From positions 23,010 to 87,009 of the forward strand of contig NZ_JACSYA010000022.1 in assembly GCF_029870285.1 (NCBI RefSeq): a stretch of DNA of 64,000 bases. Direction: 5' to 3'. The notes beneath the pieces were generated by a model. It saw nothing but the letters and a program-made list of their open reading frames with translations. It was not told the origin of the DNA and searched no databases. The DNA is from Delftia sp. PS-11. GTDB lineage: Bacteria; Pseudomonadota; Gammaproteobacteria; Burkholderiales; Burkholderiaceae_C. This document shows, in pieces, positions 9,755 through 18,047 of the stretch; within the stretch, counting starts at the first letter, position 1, and every line of letters starts with the position of its first letter. A program made the position numbers and the translations under genes.

Positions 9755-11382
9755 ACCTGTCACAGTACCCCGTGCTGGAGCCCCGCCAGAGCGCCCAGCA
9801 CTGGCGCCCGGCGCTTTCTGGCGAACGCATGCACCGGGGCGTGCCTGAAACCCCGCTGCCCGCCGGCCAGCGCCCGGCGCATCCGCTGCCGGACCCCAGC
9901 GACTGGACCTTCGAGCTGATCGAGCGCTACCACGCGGCGATTGCGGCCACGGCCGAGCGCTTCGGCCTGGACACCTATCCCAACCAGCTGGAGGTGATCT
10001 CCGCCGAACAGATGATGGATGCCTATGCCAGCGCCGGCATGCCAGTGGGCTACCGCCACTGGAGCTATGGCAAGGACTACCTGGCGACCGAGCGGCGCTA
10101 CCGGCGCGGCCACATGGGCCTGGCCTACGAAATCGTCATCAACTCCAACCCCTGCATCAGCTACCTGATGGAGGAGAACACCACCGCCATGCAGGCGCTG
10201 GTGATCGCCCATGCGGCCTACGGCCACAACAGCTTTTTCAAGAACAACTACCTGTTCGGCATGTGGACGGATGCGGGCGGCATCATCGACTATCTGGTCT
10301 ATGCGCGCGATTTCATTGCGCAGTGCGAGGACCGCTACGGGCTGGAGACCGTGGAGCAGTGGCTCGACTCCTGCCATGCCCTGGCCAACCTGGGGGTGGA
10401 CCGCTACCGCCGCCCTACCCGCAAGAGCCTGGCGCGTGAGCGCGCCGAGCGCGAACAGCGCGAGGCCTATGCCCAGCAGCAGATCAACGAGCTGTGGCGC
10501 ACCCTGCCAGCGCGCCCCGGCAAGGAGGACAGCGCTGCCCTGGCCCATGAGCGGTTTCCCAAGGAGCCGGAAGAAAATCTGCTGTATTTCATCGAGAAGA
10601 ATGCGCCGCTGCTGGAGTCCTGGCAGCGCGAGATCGTGCGCATCGTGCGCAAGATTGCCCAATACTTCTACCCGCAGCGCCAGACCCAGGTGATGAATGA
10701 GGGCTGGGCCACGTTCTGGCACTACACCCTGCTCAACACCATGTACGACGAGGGCTGGCTCACCGATGGCGTGATGATCGAGTGGCTGTCCTCGCACACC
10801 AACGTGATCTACCAGCCGCCGGCAGGGCACCGTGCCTACAGCGGCATCAACCCCTATGCGCTGGGCTTTGCCATGTACCGCGACATCCAGCGCATCTGCC
10901 AGGAACCGACCGAGGAAGACCGGCGCTGGTTCCCTGATCTGGCGGGCACGCCCTGGCTGCCCGCGCTGCACCATGCCATGCAGAACTTCAAGGACGAGAG
11001 CTTCATCGGCCAGTTCCTGAGCCCCCGGCTGATGCGCGACATGCGCCTGTTCGCCATCCACGACGACGCCCGGGAAAGGCAGCTGCTGGTCAGCGCCATC
11101 CATGACGAGGACGGCTACCGCACCCTGCGCCAGACCCTGTCCAGGCAGTACGACCTGGGCACGCGCGAGCCCAATATCCAGGTCTGGAACGTGAACCTGC
11201 GCGGCGACCGCTGCCTGACCCTGCGCCATACCCAGTACCATGGCCGGCCGCTGGCCGACGATGTGCTGGAAGTGCTGCGGCATGCCGCGCGCCTGTGGGG
11301 CTTTGGCGTGCGCCTGGAAAGCGTCCAGGGCGATGGCTCTGCGCCCGTGCTGCTGCATTCCGTGCCGGCTCCCGCTGGCTGA
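9751..11382 (+). CDS. spoVR: SpoVR family protein (YcgB)
   Basis: 543 residues. The ATG at 9751 overlaps the YeaH stop; a longer in-frame extension only reads through the yeaH gene. Recognised by WTFELIERYHAAIAATAERF, by the stretch around NQLEVISAEQMMDAYASAG, by the His-rich AHAAYGHNSFFKNNYLF and by NEGWATFWHYTLLNTMYDEG, which contain conserved His and Glu residues. Its function in non-sporulating bacteria is unknown; it is almost always encoded with PrkA and YeaH. It is the last gene of this operon, with 188 bases to the next gene. Confidence 0.96.
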   Translation: MNLSQYPVLEPRQSAQHWRPALSGERMHRGVPETPLPAGQRPAHPLPDPSDWTFELIERYHAAIAATAERFGLDTYPNQLEVISAEQMMDAYASAGMPVGYRHWSYGKDYLATERRYRRGHMGLAYEIVINSNPCISYLMEENTTAMQALVIAHAAYGHNSFFKNNYLFGMWTDAGGIIDYLVYARDFIAQCEDRYGLETVEQWLDSCHALANLGVDRYRRPTRKSLARERAEREQREAYAQQQINELWRTLPARPGKEDSAALAHERFPKEPEENLLYFIEKNAPLLESWQREIVRIVRKIAQYFYPQRQTQVMNEGWATFWHYTLLNTMYDEGWLTDGVMIEWLSSHTNVIYQPPAGHRAYSGINPYALGFAMYRDIQRICQEPTEEDRRWFPDLAGTPWLPALHHAMQNFKDESFIGQFLSPRLMRDMRLFAIHDDARERQLLVSAIHDEDGYRTLRQTLSRQYDLGTREPNIQVWNVNLRGDRCLTLRHTQYHGRPLADDVLEVLRHAARLWGFGVRLESVQGDGSAPVLLHSVPAPAG

Positions 11383-11570
11383 GGGCTGAGTGCGGCTGCC
11401 GATGCAGCGCTGTGCAGGGCCGTGTGGCCGGTGGTACAAACGCTGGGGGCGCATGCCACACCGGTCCGCCCTTTCATACCCCCCGCCATGCCCTCCTCCT
11501 ACTGTCTTTTGCCGGCGCAGCCGGCCTGCGCCTGCGGGCGTTCCATTGCCTGCCATGCGGGAGGTCCGGC

Positions 11571-12482
11571 ATGAGCGCCCCGCACCTGAGCCGGGGCGAC
11601 TGGGCGCGCGCGCTGCTGGTCATCGTCATCTGGGGCACCAACTTCGTGGCCATGAAGTTCGGCCTGCAGACCCTCTCGCCCATGCTGCTGAGCGCGCTGC
11701 GTTTCGTGGCGGCTTCGCTGCCGTTTTTGCTGTTCGTGCGTCCGCCCCGGTCCGTAGGCTGGCGCTACCTGGCTGCTTATGGCGTGGTCCAGGGCGTGGG
11801 CCAGTTCGGCCTGCTGTTTCTGGGGCTGAAGCTGGGCATGCCGGCCGGCATGGCTTCGGTCGTGCTGCAGACCCAGGCTTTTGTCACGCTGCTGCTGGCA
11901 GCCTTTTTTCTGAACGAGCCTGCGCGCCTGTGGCACTGGCTGGGGCTGGTGGTGTCGCTGTGCGGACTCATGGCCATCGGCAGCGCCCATGGCGAGGGCA
12001 GCGATGCGATGACCCTGGCGGGCTTTCTGCTGACCGTGGGCTCGGCCTGCATGTGGGCGGTGTCCAACCTGATCACGCGCTATGCGGCGCGCAGCGGCCC
12101 CTATGAGCCGTTTGCGTTCATTGTCTGGAGCAGCGTCTTTCCGATTGCACCGCTGCTGGCGCTGGCGGTCTGGACTGATGGCGTCGATACCGTGGTGCGC
12201 CAGCTTCAGGGCATTGACCTGACGGCGATTGCCGCCATCCTCTATCTGGCGCTCCTGGCCACGCTGCTGGGCTATGGCCTGTGGACACGGCTGCTGCAGC
12301 GCTACTCGGCCGGCACGGTGGCGCCGCTGTCGCTGATGGTGCCCGTGGTCGGCCTGCTGTCGGCCATGCTGCTGCTGGGCGAGCGGCCCACGCCCATGCA
12401 GTGGCTGGGCACGCTGGCCGTGCTGGCGGGCATGTGCATCAACCAGTTCGGCGGACGCTGGCTGGCCACGGGCCGGCGCTGA
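11571..12482 (+). CDS. EamA/DMT-family inner-membrane exporter
   Basis: 303 residues, nearly all hydrophobic, with about ten predicted transmembrane helices arranged as two EamA repeats. The first begins at LLVIVIWGTNFVAMKFG and the second near FLLTVGSACMWAVSNLITRY. The ATG at 11571 is preceded by GGGAGGTCC. The family exports amino-acid-like metabolites, for example cysteine/O-acetylserine by EamA. The two repeats and overall length fit that subgroup, but substrate is unassigned. It stands alone, 188 bases after spoVR and upstream of the Fur-box region. Confidence 0.92.
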   Translation: MSAPHLSRGDWARALLVIVIWGTNFVAMKFGLQTLSPMLLSALRFVAASLPFLLFVRPPRSVGWRYLAAYGVVQGVGQFGLLFLGLKLGMPAGMASVVLQTQAFVTLLLAAFFLNEPARLWHWLGLVVSLCGLMAIGSAHGEGSDAMTLAGFLLTVGSACMWAVSNLITRYAARSGPYEPFAFIVWSSVFPIAPLLALAVWTDGVDTVVRQLQGIDLTAIAAILYLALLATLLGYGLWTRLLQRYSAGTVAPLSLMVPVVGLLSAMLLLGERPTPMQWLGTLAVLAGMCINQFGGRWLATGRR

Positions 12483-12547
12483 GGGGCAGGGGAGGATGCC
12501 CCCTTGCTGGCCGCAGGGGCATGCTTTGCATTTCTTCAAGTGACTTT

Positions 12548-12566
12548 GGTAATAAAAATCATTATC
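12548..12566. promoter_or_regulatory. Fur box
   Basis: The 19 bases GGTAATAAAAATCATTATC match the classical Fur consensus GATAATGATAATCATTATC at 16 of 19 positions and lie in an unusually AT-rich patch. It is 148 bases upstream of the DUF3649-PepSY-DUF3325 operon, so that operon is probably repressed by Fur when iron is plentiful. The match is seen directly; the regulation is inferred. Confidence 0.85.
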
Positions 12567-12714
12567 ATTGTTTTTATTTGATGCGGCAGACCCTGGGGCC
12601 TGCCACCTGTCGGCGCCGCGCAGGCCAGTCCTGTGGCGGCGCCTTGTGCGTCCGGGGGCGGACGCTCCGCCATCGTGCGGGGCGCGGGCCGCCGGGCCGA
12701 GAAAGGCCATCCTC

Positions 12715-13038
12715 ATGCAAGCTCCCTCCATCGGGGGAACCCCTTCGCTGCTGCGCTACCGCGCGGCCGTGGCGTCGCGCGCCGTGGCTGCCATCGGCGG
12801 CGGCTATCTACTGTCGGCCGCCTGCGCCGCCACCGGCGCGCGCGCCCTGGTCTGGCTGGGCATGGAGCGCGCCGATGCGGCGCTGGCTTCGACCATGCTG
12901 GCTTTCATCATCCATGCCGTGGCTGCGATGTGGGCTTTCGGCTGCGCCAGCGCCTGGCGCGCCTGGGCCGTGATCGGCCTGCCGGGCGCAGGGCTGGCGG
13001 CGCTGGCCTGGATGCTGGCGCGTGGAGCGGCGGCATGA
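12715..13038 (+). CDS. DUF3649 small membrane protein, iron-uptake operon
   Basis: 107 residues with three hydrophobic segments: ASRAVAAIGGGYLLSAACAA, the stretch around TMLAFIIHAVAAMWAFG, and AVIGLPGAGLAALAWML. The ATG at 12715 is chosen because the hydrophobic protein starts soon after it; the same frame upstream is low-complexity and not membrane-like. DUF3649 proteins are typically encoded beside siderophore receptors and PepSY proteins. It is the first gene after the Fur box, and its stop overlaps the start of the PepSY gene. Molecular function is unknown. Confidence 0.85.
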   Translation: MQAPSIGGTPSLLRYRAAVASRAVAAIGGGYLLSAACAATGARALVWLGMERADAALASTMLAFIIHAVAAMWAFGCASAWRAWAVIGLPGAGLAALAWMLARGAAA

Positions 13039-14678
13039 GGGCGGACGGCAAACCCGAAGGACTGCGCCAGTCCATGTCCTGGCTGCATACCTGGAGCGGC
13101 CTGCTGCTGGGGTGGCTGCTGTACGCGGTGTTCTTCACCGGCACCCTGAGCTATTTCCGCGAGGAGATCAGCGACTGGATGCGGCCTGAACTGCACGGCT
13201 CGGTGCAGGACGCAGCAACCGCGCAGCGCGCGCTGGATGCGATGGAGCACATCGCTGCCGGCGCCACCACCTGGACCCTGGGCCTGCCCGGCCCGCGCCA
13301 GGTGGCAGTGGCGGCCTCCTGGCGCCAGCCCGGCGCTGCGGCGGGCCGCGCCGGCACCCAGCGCGCGGAGATCGATGCGGCCACGGGCGAGAGGCTGCAG
13401 CCGCGCGAGACGCGCGGCGGCAATTTCTTCTACCGCTTCCACTTCGAGCTGCATGCCATGCCGCGCATCTGGGGCCGCTGGATCGTGGGCTTTGCGACCA
13501 TGATGATGTTCGTGGCCATTCTCAGCGGCGTGATCACGCACAAGAAAATCTTCACGGACTTCTTCACCTTCCGCCCGCGCAAGGGCCAGCGCTCCTGGCT
13601 GGATGCGCACAACGCCACGGCCGTGCTGGCGCTGCCTTTCCATATCGTCATCACCTTCAGCGGCCTGGTGCTGCTGATGTTCATCCTCATGCCCTGGGGC
13701 GTGCAGGGCGCCTACAACGGCGACAGCGAGGCCTATTTCGCCGATGTGCGCGCCTCGCGCGGACAGGCCCCGGCCCAGGGCGGCCGCCCCGGGCGCGAGG
13801 CTTCCGGGCCTGCGCCGCTGGCGCGCATCGCGCCCATGATGGCCGAGGCCGGGCGCCGCTGGCCCGAGCATGGCGTAGGCAGCATCACCGTGACTGCGCC
13901 GGGCACGTCGCGCGCGGTCATCGAGCTGCGCGAGGGCGGGGCCGAAAGCCTGATCAACCGGGGCCAGCCTGACAGACTGGTGTTCGATGGCGTCACGGGT
14001 CAGCTGCGCGAGCCGCCCGAGGCGCCTCCCATCTCCTGGGTGCGCGCCACGGGCAATGTGGTCACCGGCGTGCACATGGGGCGCTTTGCCGATCCCGCCG
14101 TGCGCTGGCTGCTGCTGATCAGCGGGCTGATCGGCACCTGCATGGCCGCATCGGGCATGGTGCTGTGGGTGATCAAGCGCCTGCCCGAGCGGCGCAAGCT
14201 GGGCCGCACGCCTTTCGGCCACCGTCTGGTCGAGGTGCTCAACGTGGGGTCGATCGCGGGGCTGTCGGTGGCCGTGGCCAGCTATTTCTGGCTCAACCGC
14301 CTGCTGCCCGTGTCCCTGCCGGAGCGCGCCGATGCGGAGATCAGCGGCTTTTTCATCGTCTGGCTGCTGTGCCTGCTGCACCCGCTGCTGGTGCGCCACC
14401 GCACCGCCTGGCTGCAGCAGATGGGACTGGCCGCGCTGATGTATGCGCTGCTGCCGCTGCTGGGCATGTGGACGGGTGGCGCTTCGCTGGCCTCCAGCGT
14501 GCTCAACGGTCAGTGGAGCCTTGCCAACTTCGAGCTGCTGGCGCTGGCGCTGGCCGCCATCCATGCCAGCGTGGCCTGGTGGCTGCTGCGGGGCAAGCCG
14601 GCCGCTGCTGCACAGAAGGCAGCGCACCATGCGCCGAAAGCGGCGGCGGTGGCCCAGCCTGTGGAGCGCGCATCATGA
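13035..14678 (+). CDS. PepSY-associated membrane protein, iron-uptake type
   Basis: 547 residues from the ATG at 13035, which overlaps the previous stop. The N-terminus has the family motif SMSWLHTWSGLLLGWLLYAV, followed by a periplasmic PepSY-like region, HFELHAMPRIWGRWIVGFAT, and a conserved HNATAVLALPFHIVITFSG. The C-terminal third adds at least four further membrane helices. Conserved His residues in the helices suggest haem or metal handling, as proposed for FpvG/FoxB-like ferric-siderophore reductases of this family. With DUF3649 and DUF3325 it forms a compact Fur-controlled operon. Inner-membrane ferrisiderophore reduction is the likely role (inference). Confidence 0.9.
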   Translation: MRADGKPEGLRQSMSWLHTWSGLLLGWLLYAVFFTGTLSYFREEISDWMRPELHGSVQDAATAQRALDAMEHIAAGATTWTLGLPGPRQVAVAASWRQPGAAAGRAGTQRAEIDAATGERLQPRETRGGNFFYRFHFELHAMPRIWGRWIVGFATMMMFVAILSGVITHKKIFTDFFTFRPRKGQRSWLDAHNATAVLALPFHIVITFSGLVLLMFILMPWGVQGAYNGDSEAYFADVRASRGQAPAQGGRPGREASGPAPLARIAPMMAEAGRRWPEHGVGSITVTAPGTSRAVIELREGGAESLINRGQPDRLVFDGVTGQLREPPEAPPISWVRATGNVVTGVHMGRFADPAVRWLLLISGLIGTCMAASGMVLWVIKRLPERRKLGRTPFGHRLVEVLNVGSIAGLSVAVASYFWLNRLLPVSLPERADAEISGFFIVWLLCLLHPLLVRHRTAWLQQMGLAALMYALLPLLGMWTGGASLASSVLNGQWSLANFELLALALAAIHASVAWWLLRGKPAAAAQKAAHHAPKAAAVAQPVERAS

Positions 14679-15007
14679 TGGCGCTGGCTGCGGCTCTCCT
14701 GGCCTTTGCGGCCTTTACCGTCATCGCCGCTTGCATGGAGCGGCACCAGGATCAGCTGGGCACGCAGCAGTTGCTGCCTGCGCGCCTGCTGGCCTGGCGC
14801 TGGGCCGGCTTCGCGCTGCTGGCCGTGTCACTGGCGCCGTGCCTGGGACGCTGGGGCCCCTCGGTGGCCGTCACCGCCTGGCTGGGCCTACTGACGCTGG
14901 CGGCCATGGCCCTGGGCCTGCTGCTGACCTATGCGCCGCAGTGGGGGCGGCGCGTGGCGCCTGTGGCGGCGGCAGCGGGCCTGCTGGTCTGGGTGCTGGC
15001 GCTCTGA
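14675..15007 (+). CDS. DUF3325 small membrane protein
   Basis: 110 residues, with three to four transmembrane segments: ALAAALLAFAAFTVIAA, the stretch LLAWRWAGFALLAVSLA, a third near WLGLLTLAAMALGLLLTYA, and a C-terminal AAAAGLLVWVLAL. The ATG overlaps the PepSY gene stop (ATGA). DUF3325 proteins usually close this kind of siderophore-associated operon. No catalytic motif is visible. A strong terminator begins 33 bases after its stop. Confidence 0.88.
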   Translation: MMALAAALLAFAAFTVIAACMERHQDQLGTQQLLPARLLAWRWAGFALLAVSLAPCLGRWGPSVAVTAWLGLLTLAAMALGLLLTYAPQWGRRVAPVAAAAGLLVWVLAL

Positions 15008-15039
15008 AGCCGAGGCCGGTTGGCTGACCCCGCAATGGC

Positions 15040-15080
15040 AAAGGGCCTGCCCCGCGATGCAGCGCGGGACAGGCCCTTTT
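15040..15080. terminator. strong bidirectional intrinsic terminator
   Basis: A 17-base inverted repeat (AAAGGGCCTGCCCCGCG against CGCGGGACAGGCCCTTT, one mismatch) with a six-base loop, flanked by A on one side and TTTT on the other. It separates the rightward iron operon from the leftward acid-sugar operon that ends at 15100, and can serve both. Confidence 0.9.
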
Positions 15081-15099
15081 CACGCCTTGAACGGCCGTG

Positions 15100-15903
15100 T
15101 CAGTAGGCGGCGCCGGGGCGTGCGGGCTCGGCAACAGGCGAGTCCGGGAATTGCGTGCGCAGCTTGCGTGCCGCGTTGGCGAACAGCAGCACATCCACGC
15201 CCACGGCCACGAAGCTGCAGCCCAGGCCGAGGTAGCGCTGCGCCAGGGCCGGGTCTGAGGTCAGGGTGCCTGCGGCCTTGCCGCTGGCGATAATGGTCTT
15301 CATGGCGCCTTCGATGGCCGCCTGCACCTCGGGGTGCCCCGGGTTACCTCGGTGGCCCATCGATGCTGCGAGATCGGCCGGCCCGATGAAGACGCCATGC
15401 ACGCCGTCCACCGCGCAGATGGCCTCCAGATTGTTCAGCGCGGCCACGGTTTCGGCCTGCACCAGCAGGCAGACCTCGTCATCGGCCACCTGCAGGTAGT
15501 CGGCGCGGGCGCTCCATTGCGAGGCGCGGCCCACGGCGCTGCCCACGCCGCGCACGCCCAGGGGCGGGTAGCGTGTGGCGGCGACCACGGCGCGCGCCTG
15601 TTCGGCGGTATCGACCATGGGCACGAGCAGGGTCTTGGCGCCGATGTCCAGCATCTGCTTGATCAGCGCCGTGCTGCCTTCGACCACGCGCACCACGGCC
15701 TGGGCCGGGTACGGCGCCACAGCCTGCAGCGCGGCCAGCGTGCTGCGCAGGTCATTGGGCGCGTGCTCACCATCGATCAGCAGCCAGTCGTAGCCGCAGG
15801 TGGCGGCGGCTTCTGCCAGGTACGGGTCGGCCATGGAAAGCCACAGGCCGATCCGGGGCTGGCGTGCGGCCAGTGCGGTCTTGAAGGGGTTGTGTGCGGG
15901 CAT
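15100..15903 (-). CDS. HpaI-type 2-oxo-acid aldolase (HpcH/HpaI family)
   Basis: 267 residues from the ATG at 15903, matching the usual length. A GTG at 15927 overlaps the upstream stop (GTGA) and is the alternative start. Family motifs are [29 protein letters not shown] (catalytic-type His), [17 protein letters not shown] (conserved Arg), [26 protein letters not shown] (metal Glu) and [12 protein letters not shown] (metal Asp). Such class II aldolases release pyruvate from 4-hydroxy-2-oxo acids or 2-keto-3-deoxy sugar acids. It is last in a seven-gene operon, where cleavage of the dehydratase product to pyruvate plus an aldehyde fits. Closest style: E. coli HpaI, GarL or RhmA. Confidence 0.92.
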   Translation of the reverse strand: MPAHNPFKTALAARQPRIGLWLSMADPYLAEAAATCGYDWLLIDGEHAPNDLRSTLAALQAVAPYPAQAVVRVVEGSTALIKQMLDIGAKTLLVPMVDTAEQARAVVAATRYPPLGVRGVGSAVGRASQWSARADYLQVADDEVCLLVQAETVAALNNLEAICAVDGVHGVFIGPADLAASMGHRGNPGHPEVQAAIEGAMKTIIASGKAAGTLTSDPALAQRYLGLGCSFVAVGVDVLLFANAARKLRTQFPDSPVAEPARPGAAY

Positions 15904-15923
15904 GGAACGTATGGGAAAAGGGG

Positions 15924-16889
15924 TCACAACAGGTGGCCGGCCGGCAGGGGCCTGCCAGCCAGATGATCCACGATATTGGCCGCAGTGAGCGTGGCCACGC
16001 GCAAAGCAGCCTGGCGCGTCACGCCCGCCACGTGCGGGGTCAGCAGCACCTGAGGCAGCCGTGTCAGGGGGTGGCCCTGCGGCAGCGGCTCGGTGTCGAA
16101 GGTGTCCAATCCGGCGCCCGCCAGATGGCCGCTGTCCAGTGCAGTCAGCAGCGCGGCTTCGTCCACCACGGGACCGCGCGCGGTGTTGATCAGCAGGCTG
16201 CCGGGGCGCAGCAGCGCCAGTTCGCGCGCGCCGATCATGCCCCGGGTCTGCTCGGTCAGCGGGCAGTGCAGGCTCAGGATGTCCACCTGGGGCAGCAGTT
16301 GCTGCAGATCGGGGGCGGTCCCGAAGCCGTCGGCCTCGCCCTGCGGGCGCAGGACCAGCACCTTCGCGCCCAGGGCTGCGGCCAGCTGCGCCGTGGCGCG
16401 GCCGATGGCGCCGTAGCCGATGATGCCTACGGTGCTGCCCCGAAAGTCGCGCCCCTGCCAGCTGCTGCCGGCCCAGCCGCCAGCGCGCACCATGTGGTCT
16501 AGCTGGGGCAGCTGGCGCACCAGGGCCAGCATCAGCGCCAGCGCATGTTCGGCCACGGCCGGGGCATTGGCCGCCAGTGCCACGGCCACGGCCACGCCTT
16601 GCGCGCGGGCGGCCTGCCGGTCCACGCTGTCCACGCCAGCGCCGTTCTTGGCCACGATGCGCAGGGCCGGTGCCGCCTGTAGCACCTTGGCCGTTACCGG
16701 CCAGGAGCCGCGCAGCACCAGGGCCTGGGCGCCCGTCTGCGCGAGCTGCTCAGCCAGGCTGTCTTCGGTGATGGGGCCGGTCATCCAGTGGATCTGGCCG
16801 CCAGCGGCATGGATCATGGCCTGGGCTTCGGGCGCCCAGTGCCCGGCGGTGACGAGCACCTGCAATGAGGAGGATGGAGTAGATGTCAT
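15924..16889 (-). CDS. D-isomer-specific 2-hydroxyacid dehydrogenase
   Basis: 321 residues. The NAD(P)-binding motif [14 protein letters not shown] lies near the centre. The catalytic set is visible: Arg in [10 protein letters not shown], Glu in [10 protein letters not shown] and His in [10 protein letters not shown]. The protein resembles glyoxylate/hydroxypyruvate reductases and phosphoglycerate-dehydrogenase-like enzymes. Its start overlaps the stop of the beta-propeller gene (ATGA). In this operon it could interconvert a 2-oxo acid and a D-2-hydroxy acid, for example reducing hydroxypyruvate or tartronate-type products (inference). Confidence 0.93.
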   Translation of the reverse strand: MTSTPSSSLQVLVTAGHWAPEAQAMIHAAGGQIHWMTGPITEDSLAEQLAQTGAQALVLRGSWPVTAKVLQAAPALRIVAKNGAGVDSVDRQAARAQGVAVAVALAANAPAVAEHALALMLALVRQLPQLDHMVRAGGWAGSSWQGRDFRGSTVGIIGYGAIGRATAQLAAALGAKVLVLRPQGEADGFGTAPDLQQLLPQVDILSLHCPLTEQTRGMIGARELALLRPGSLLINTARGPVVDEAALLTALDSGHLAGAGLDTFDTEPLPQGHPLTRLPQVLLTPHVAGVTRQAALRVATLTAANIVDHLAGRPLPAGHLL

Positions 16890-18037
16890 GGTTGTGCGGT
16901 CACCCAGTCCGGCTGCACGCGCACATGGCGGATGTGCTGGCGGAACACGGTGTAGGCCAGGTGCAGCGCGCCGTCTGCGCCTTGCCGGATCGAGGGATAG
17001 GAGTATTCGCGGTTGCGCCCGCGTTCGGAGTCATTGCTCATGCACCAGCCGTCGCCCACTTCGAGGTTGCGCTGCCAGGGCCAGGTCAGGCCGTCATCCG
17101 CCGACAGGGCCAGCGTCATGGGCGCCCGGGGGGCGCCCCAGAAGGCGCGGCGGCCTGTGGCCTGGGCCGCAGAGGGCGATGATGCGTCGTCGAGCTCGTC
17201 ATACAGCGACTCGCGCCGCTCGGTGGCGTCGGCGGCGCTGCTGGCATTGAAGATCATGGCCAGGCGCCCGTCGGCCAGCCGCAGGGCCTGGATGGACGAG
17301 TTGTTGTTGGGCAGCGGCGTGGGCTCGGGGGCCTGCCAGGTCAGGCCGCCGTCATCGCTGCGGCTGCGGTACACATGGTCGGCCCAGCGGCTGCGGAAAA
17401 ATGCCAGCAGGCCGCCGTCCGAGGCCGCCACGATGTTCATGTGCACGCAGCCCAGGCTGCCGGGCACGTCGATGCGCTGCCAGCTTTGGCCCTGGTCCGT
17501 GGAGCGCAGCACGCCGCTGTCGTCATGGCTGCCATCCCAGGCCTGACCGGGCAGGGCGCGGCAGTGAAAGACCGGCAGCAGCCAGCTGCCGTCGGTATGG
17601 ACATGGATGGGCTGGCGCACGAAGGTGCCTGTGGCTACATCGTTCAGTGTCTCGGTGGGCTCCCAGTTCAGGCCCTGGTCGCGCGACAGGCGCCGGCGCA
17701 CCACGGCGGTATCCTGGTGGCCCGAGCGCTGCGCCGTGTGCAGCAGCCACAGCTGGCCGCCGGGGGCCGGGAACAGGATGGGGTTCTGTTCCGAGCGCTC
17801 GGCGTCGTGCGACAGCTGTACTGGCTGCGACCACTGGCCGCTGCCCGGCTCCAGCCGCGACATGAACACCGAGATGTCACTGCGGCCTTCCATGGAGCCG
17901 CCAAACCAGACGCAGCCCAGCGCGCCGCCGTCCAGTTCCATGAGGTTTGCGGCGTGGGCCTGCACGCAAAGCGATGGCAGGTCGGCCACCAGGCGGGACG
18001 GGTCTTCGGGGTGCGGGCGCAGCAATCCATCGTTCAT
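16886..18037 (-). CDS. BNR/Asp-box six-bladed beta-propeller (sialidase-like) protein
   Basis: 383 residues. Four Asp-box repeats (S-x-D-x-G-x-x-W) are visible: SRDQGLNW, STDQGQSW, SDDGGLTW and SADDGLTW. This places it in the BNR_2 sialidase-like superfamily. There is no signal peptide (it begins MNDGLLRPHPEDPS), so it is probably cytoplasmic, unlike secreted sialidases. The operon contains no sialic-acid genes; it lies between a Bug receptor and a hydroxyacid dehydrogenase in a sugar-acid pathway. It may be a glycoside hydrolase, lyase, lactonase or epimerase acting on an imported acidic sugar. The fold call is firm; activity is unknown. Confidence 0.85.
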   Translation of the reverse strand: MNDGLLRPHPEDPSRLVADLPSLCVQAHAANLMELDGGALGCVWFGGSMEGRSDISVFMSRLEPGSGQWSQPVQLSHDAERSEQNPILFPAPGGQLWLLHTAQRSGHQDTAVVRRRLSRDQGLNWEPTETLNDVATGTFVRQPIHVHTDGSWLLPVFHCRALPGQAWDGSHDDSGVLRSTDQGQSWQRIDVPGSLGCVHMNIVAASDGGLLAFFRSRWADHVYRSRSDDGGLTWQAPEPTPLPNNNSSIQALRLADGRLAMIFNASSAADATERRESLYDELDDASSPSAAQATGRRAFWGAPRAPMTLALSADDGLTWPWQRNLEVGDGWCMSNDSERGRNREYSYPSIRQGADGALHLAYTVFRQHIRHVRVQPDWVTAQP

Positions 18038-18047
18038 GGGTGTTTCC

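Noticed and set aside
9760..11556. Long minus-strand open frame across spoVR.
   Set aside because: Antisense shadow of a well-supported SpoVR-family gene.
12496..12522. ATGCCCC/GGGGCAT hairpin after the DMT exporter gene.
   Set aside because: Only seven pairs, a 13-base loop and no proper T-run, so not convincing as a terminator.
12804..14630. Long minus-strand open frame across the PepSY gene.
   Set aside because: His/Gln/Arg-rich antisense frame, without membrane or other domain features. The plus-strand frame has the overlapping-start operon layout.
15904..15927. GTG at 15927 as the aldolase start.
   Set aside because: It overlaps the upstream stop attractively, but the ATG at 15903 gives the usual family N-terminus and length. 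Kept only as an alternative.
16886..18037. Calling the Asp-box protein a sialidase.
   Set aside because: Asp-boxes show only the fold; there is no signal peptide and no sialic-acid gene nearby.
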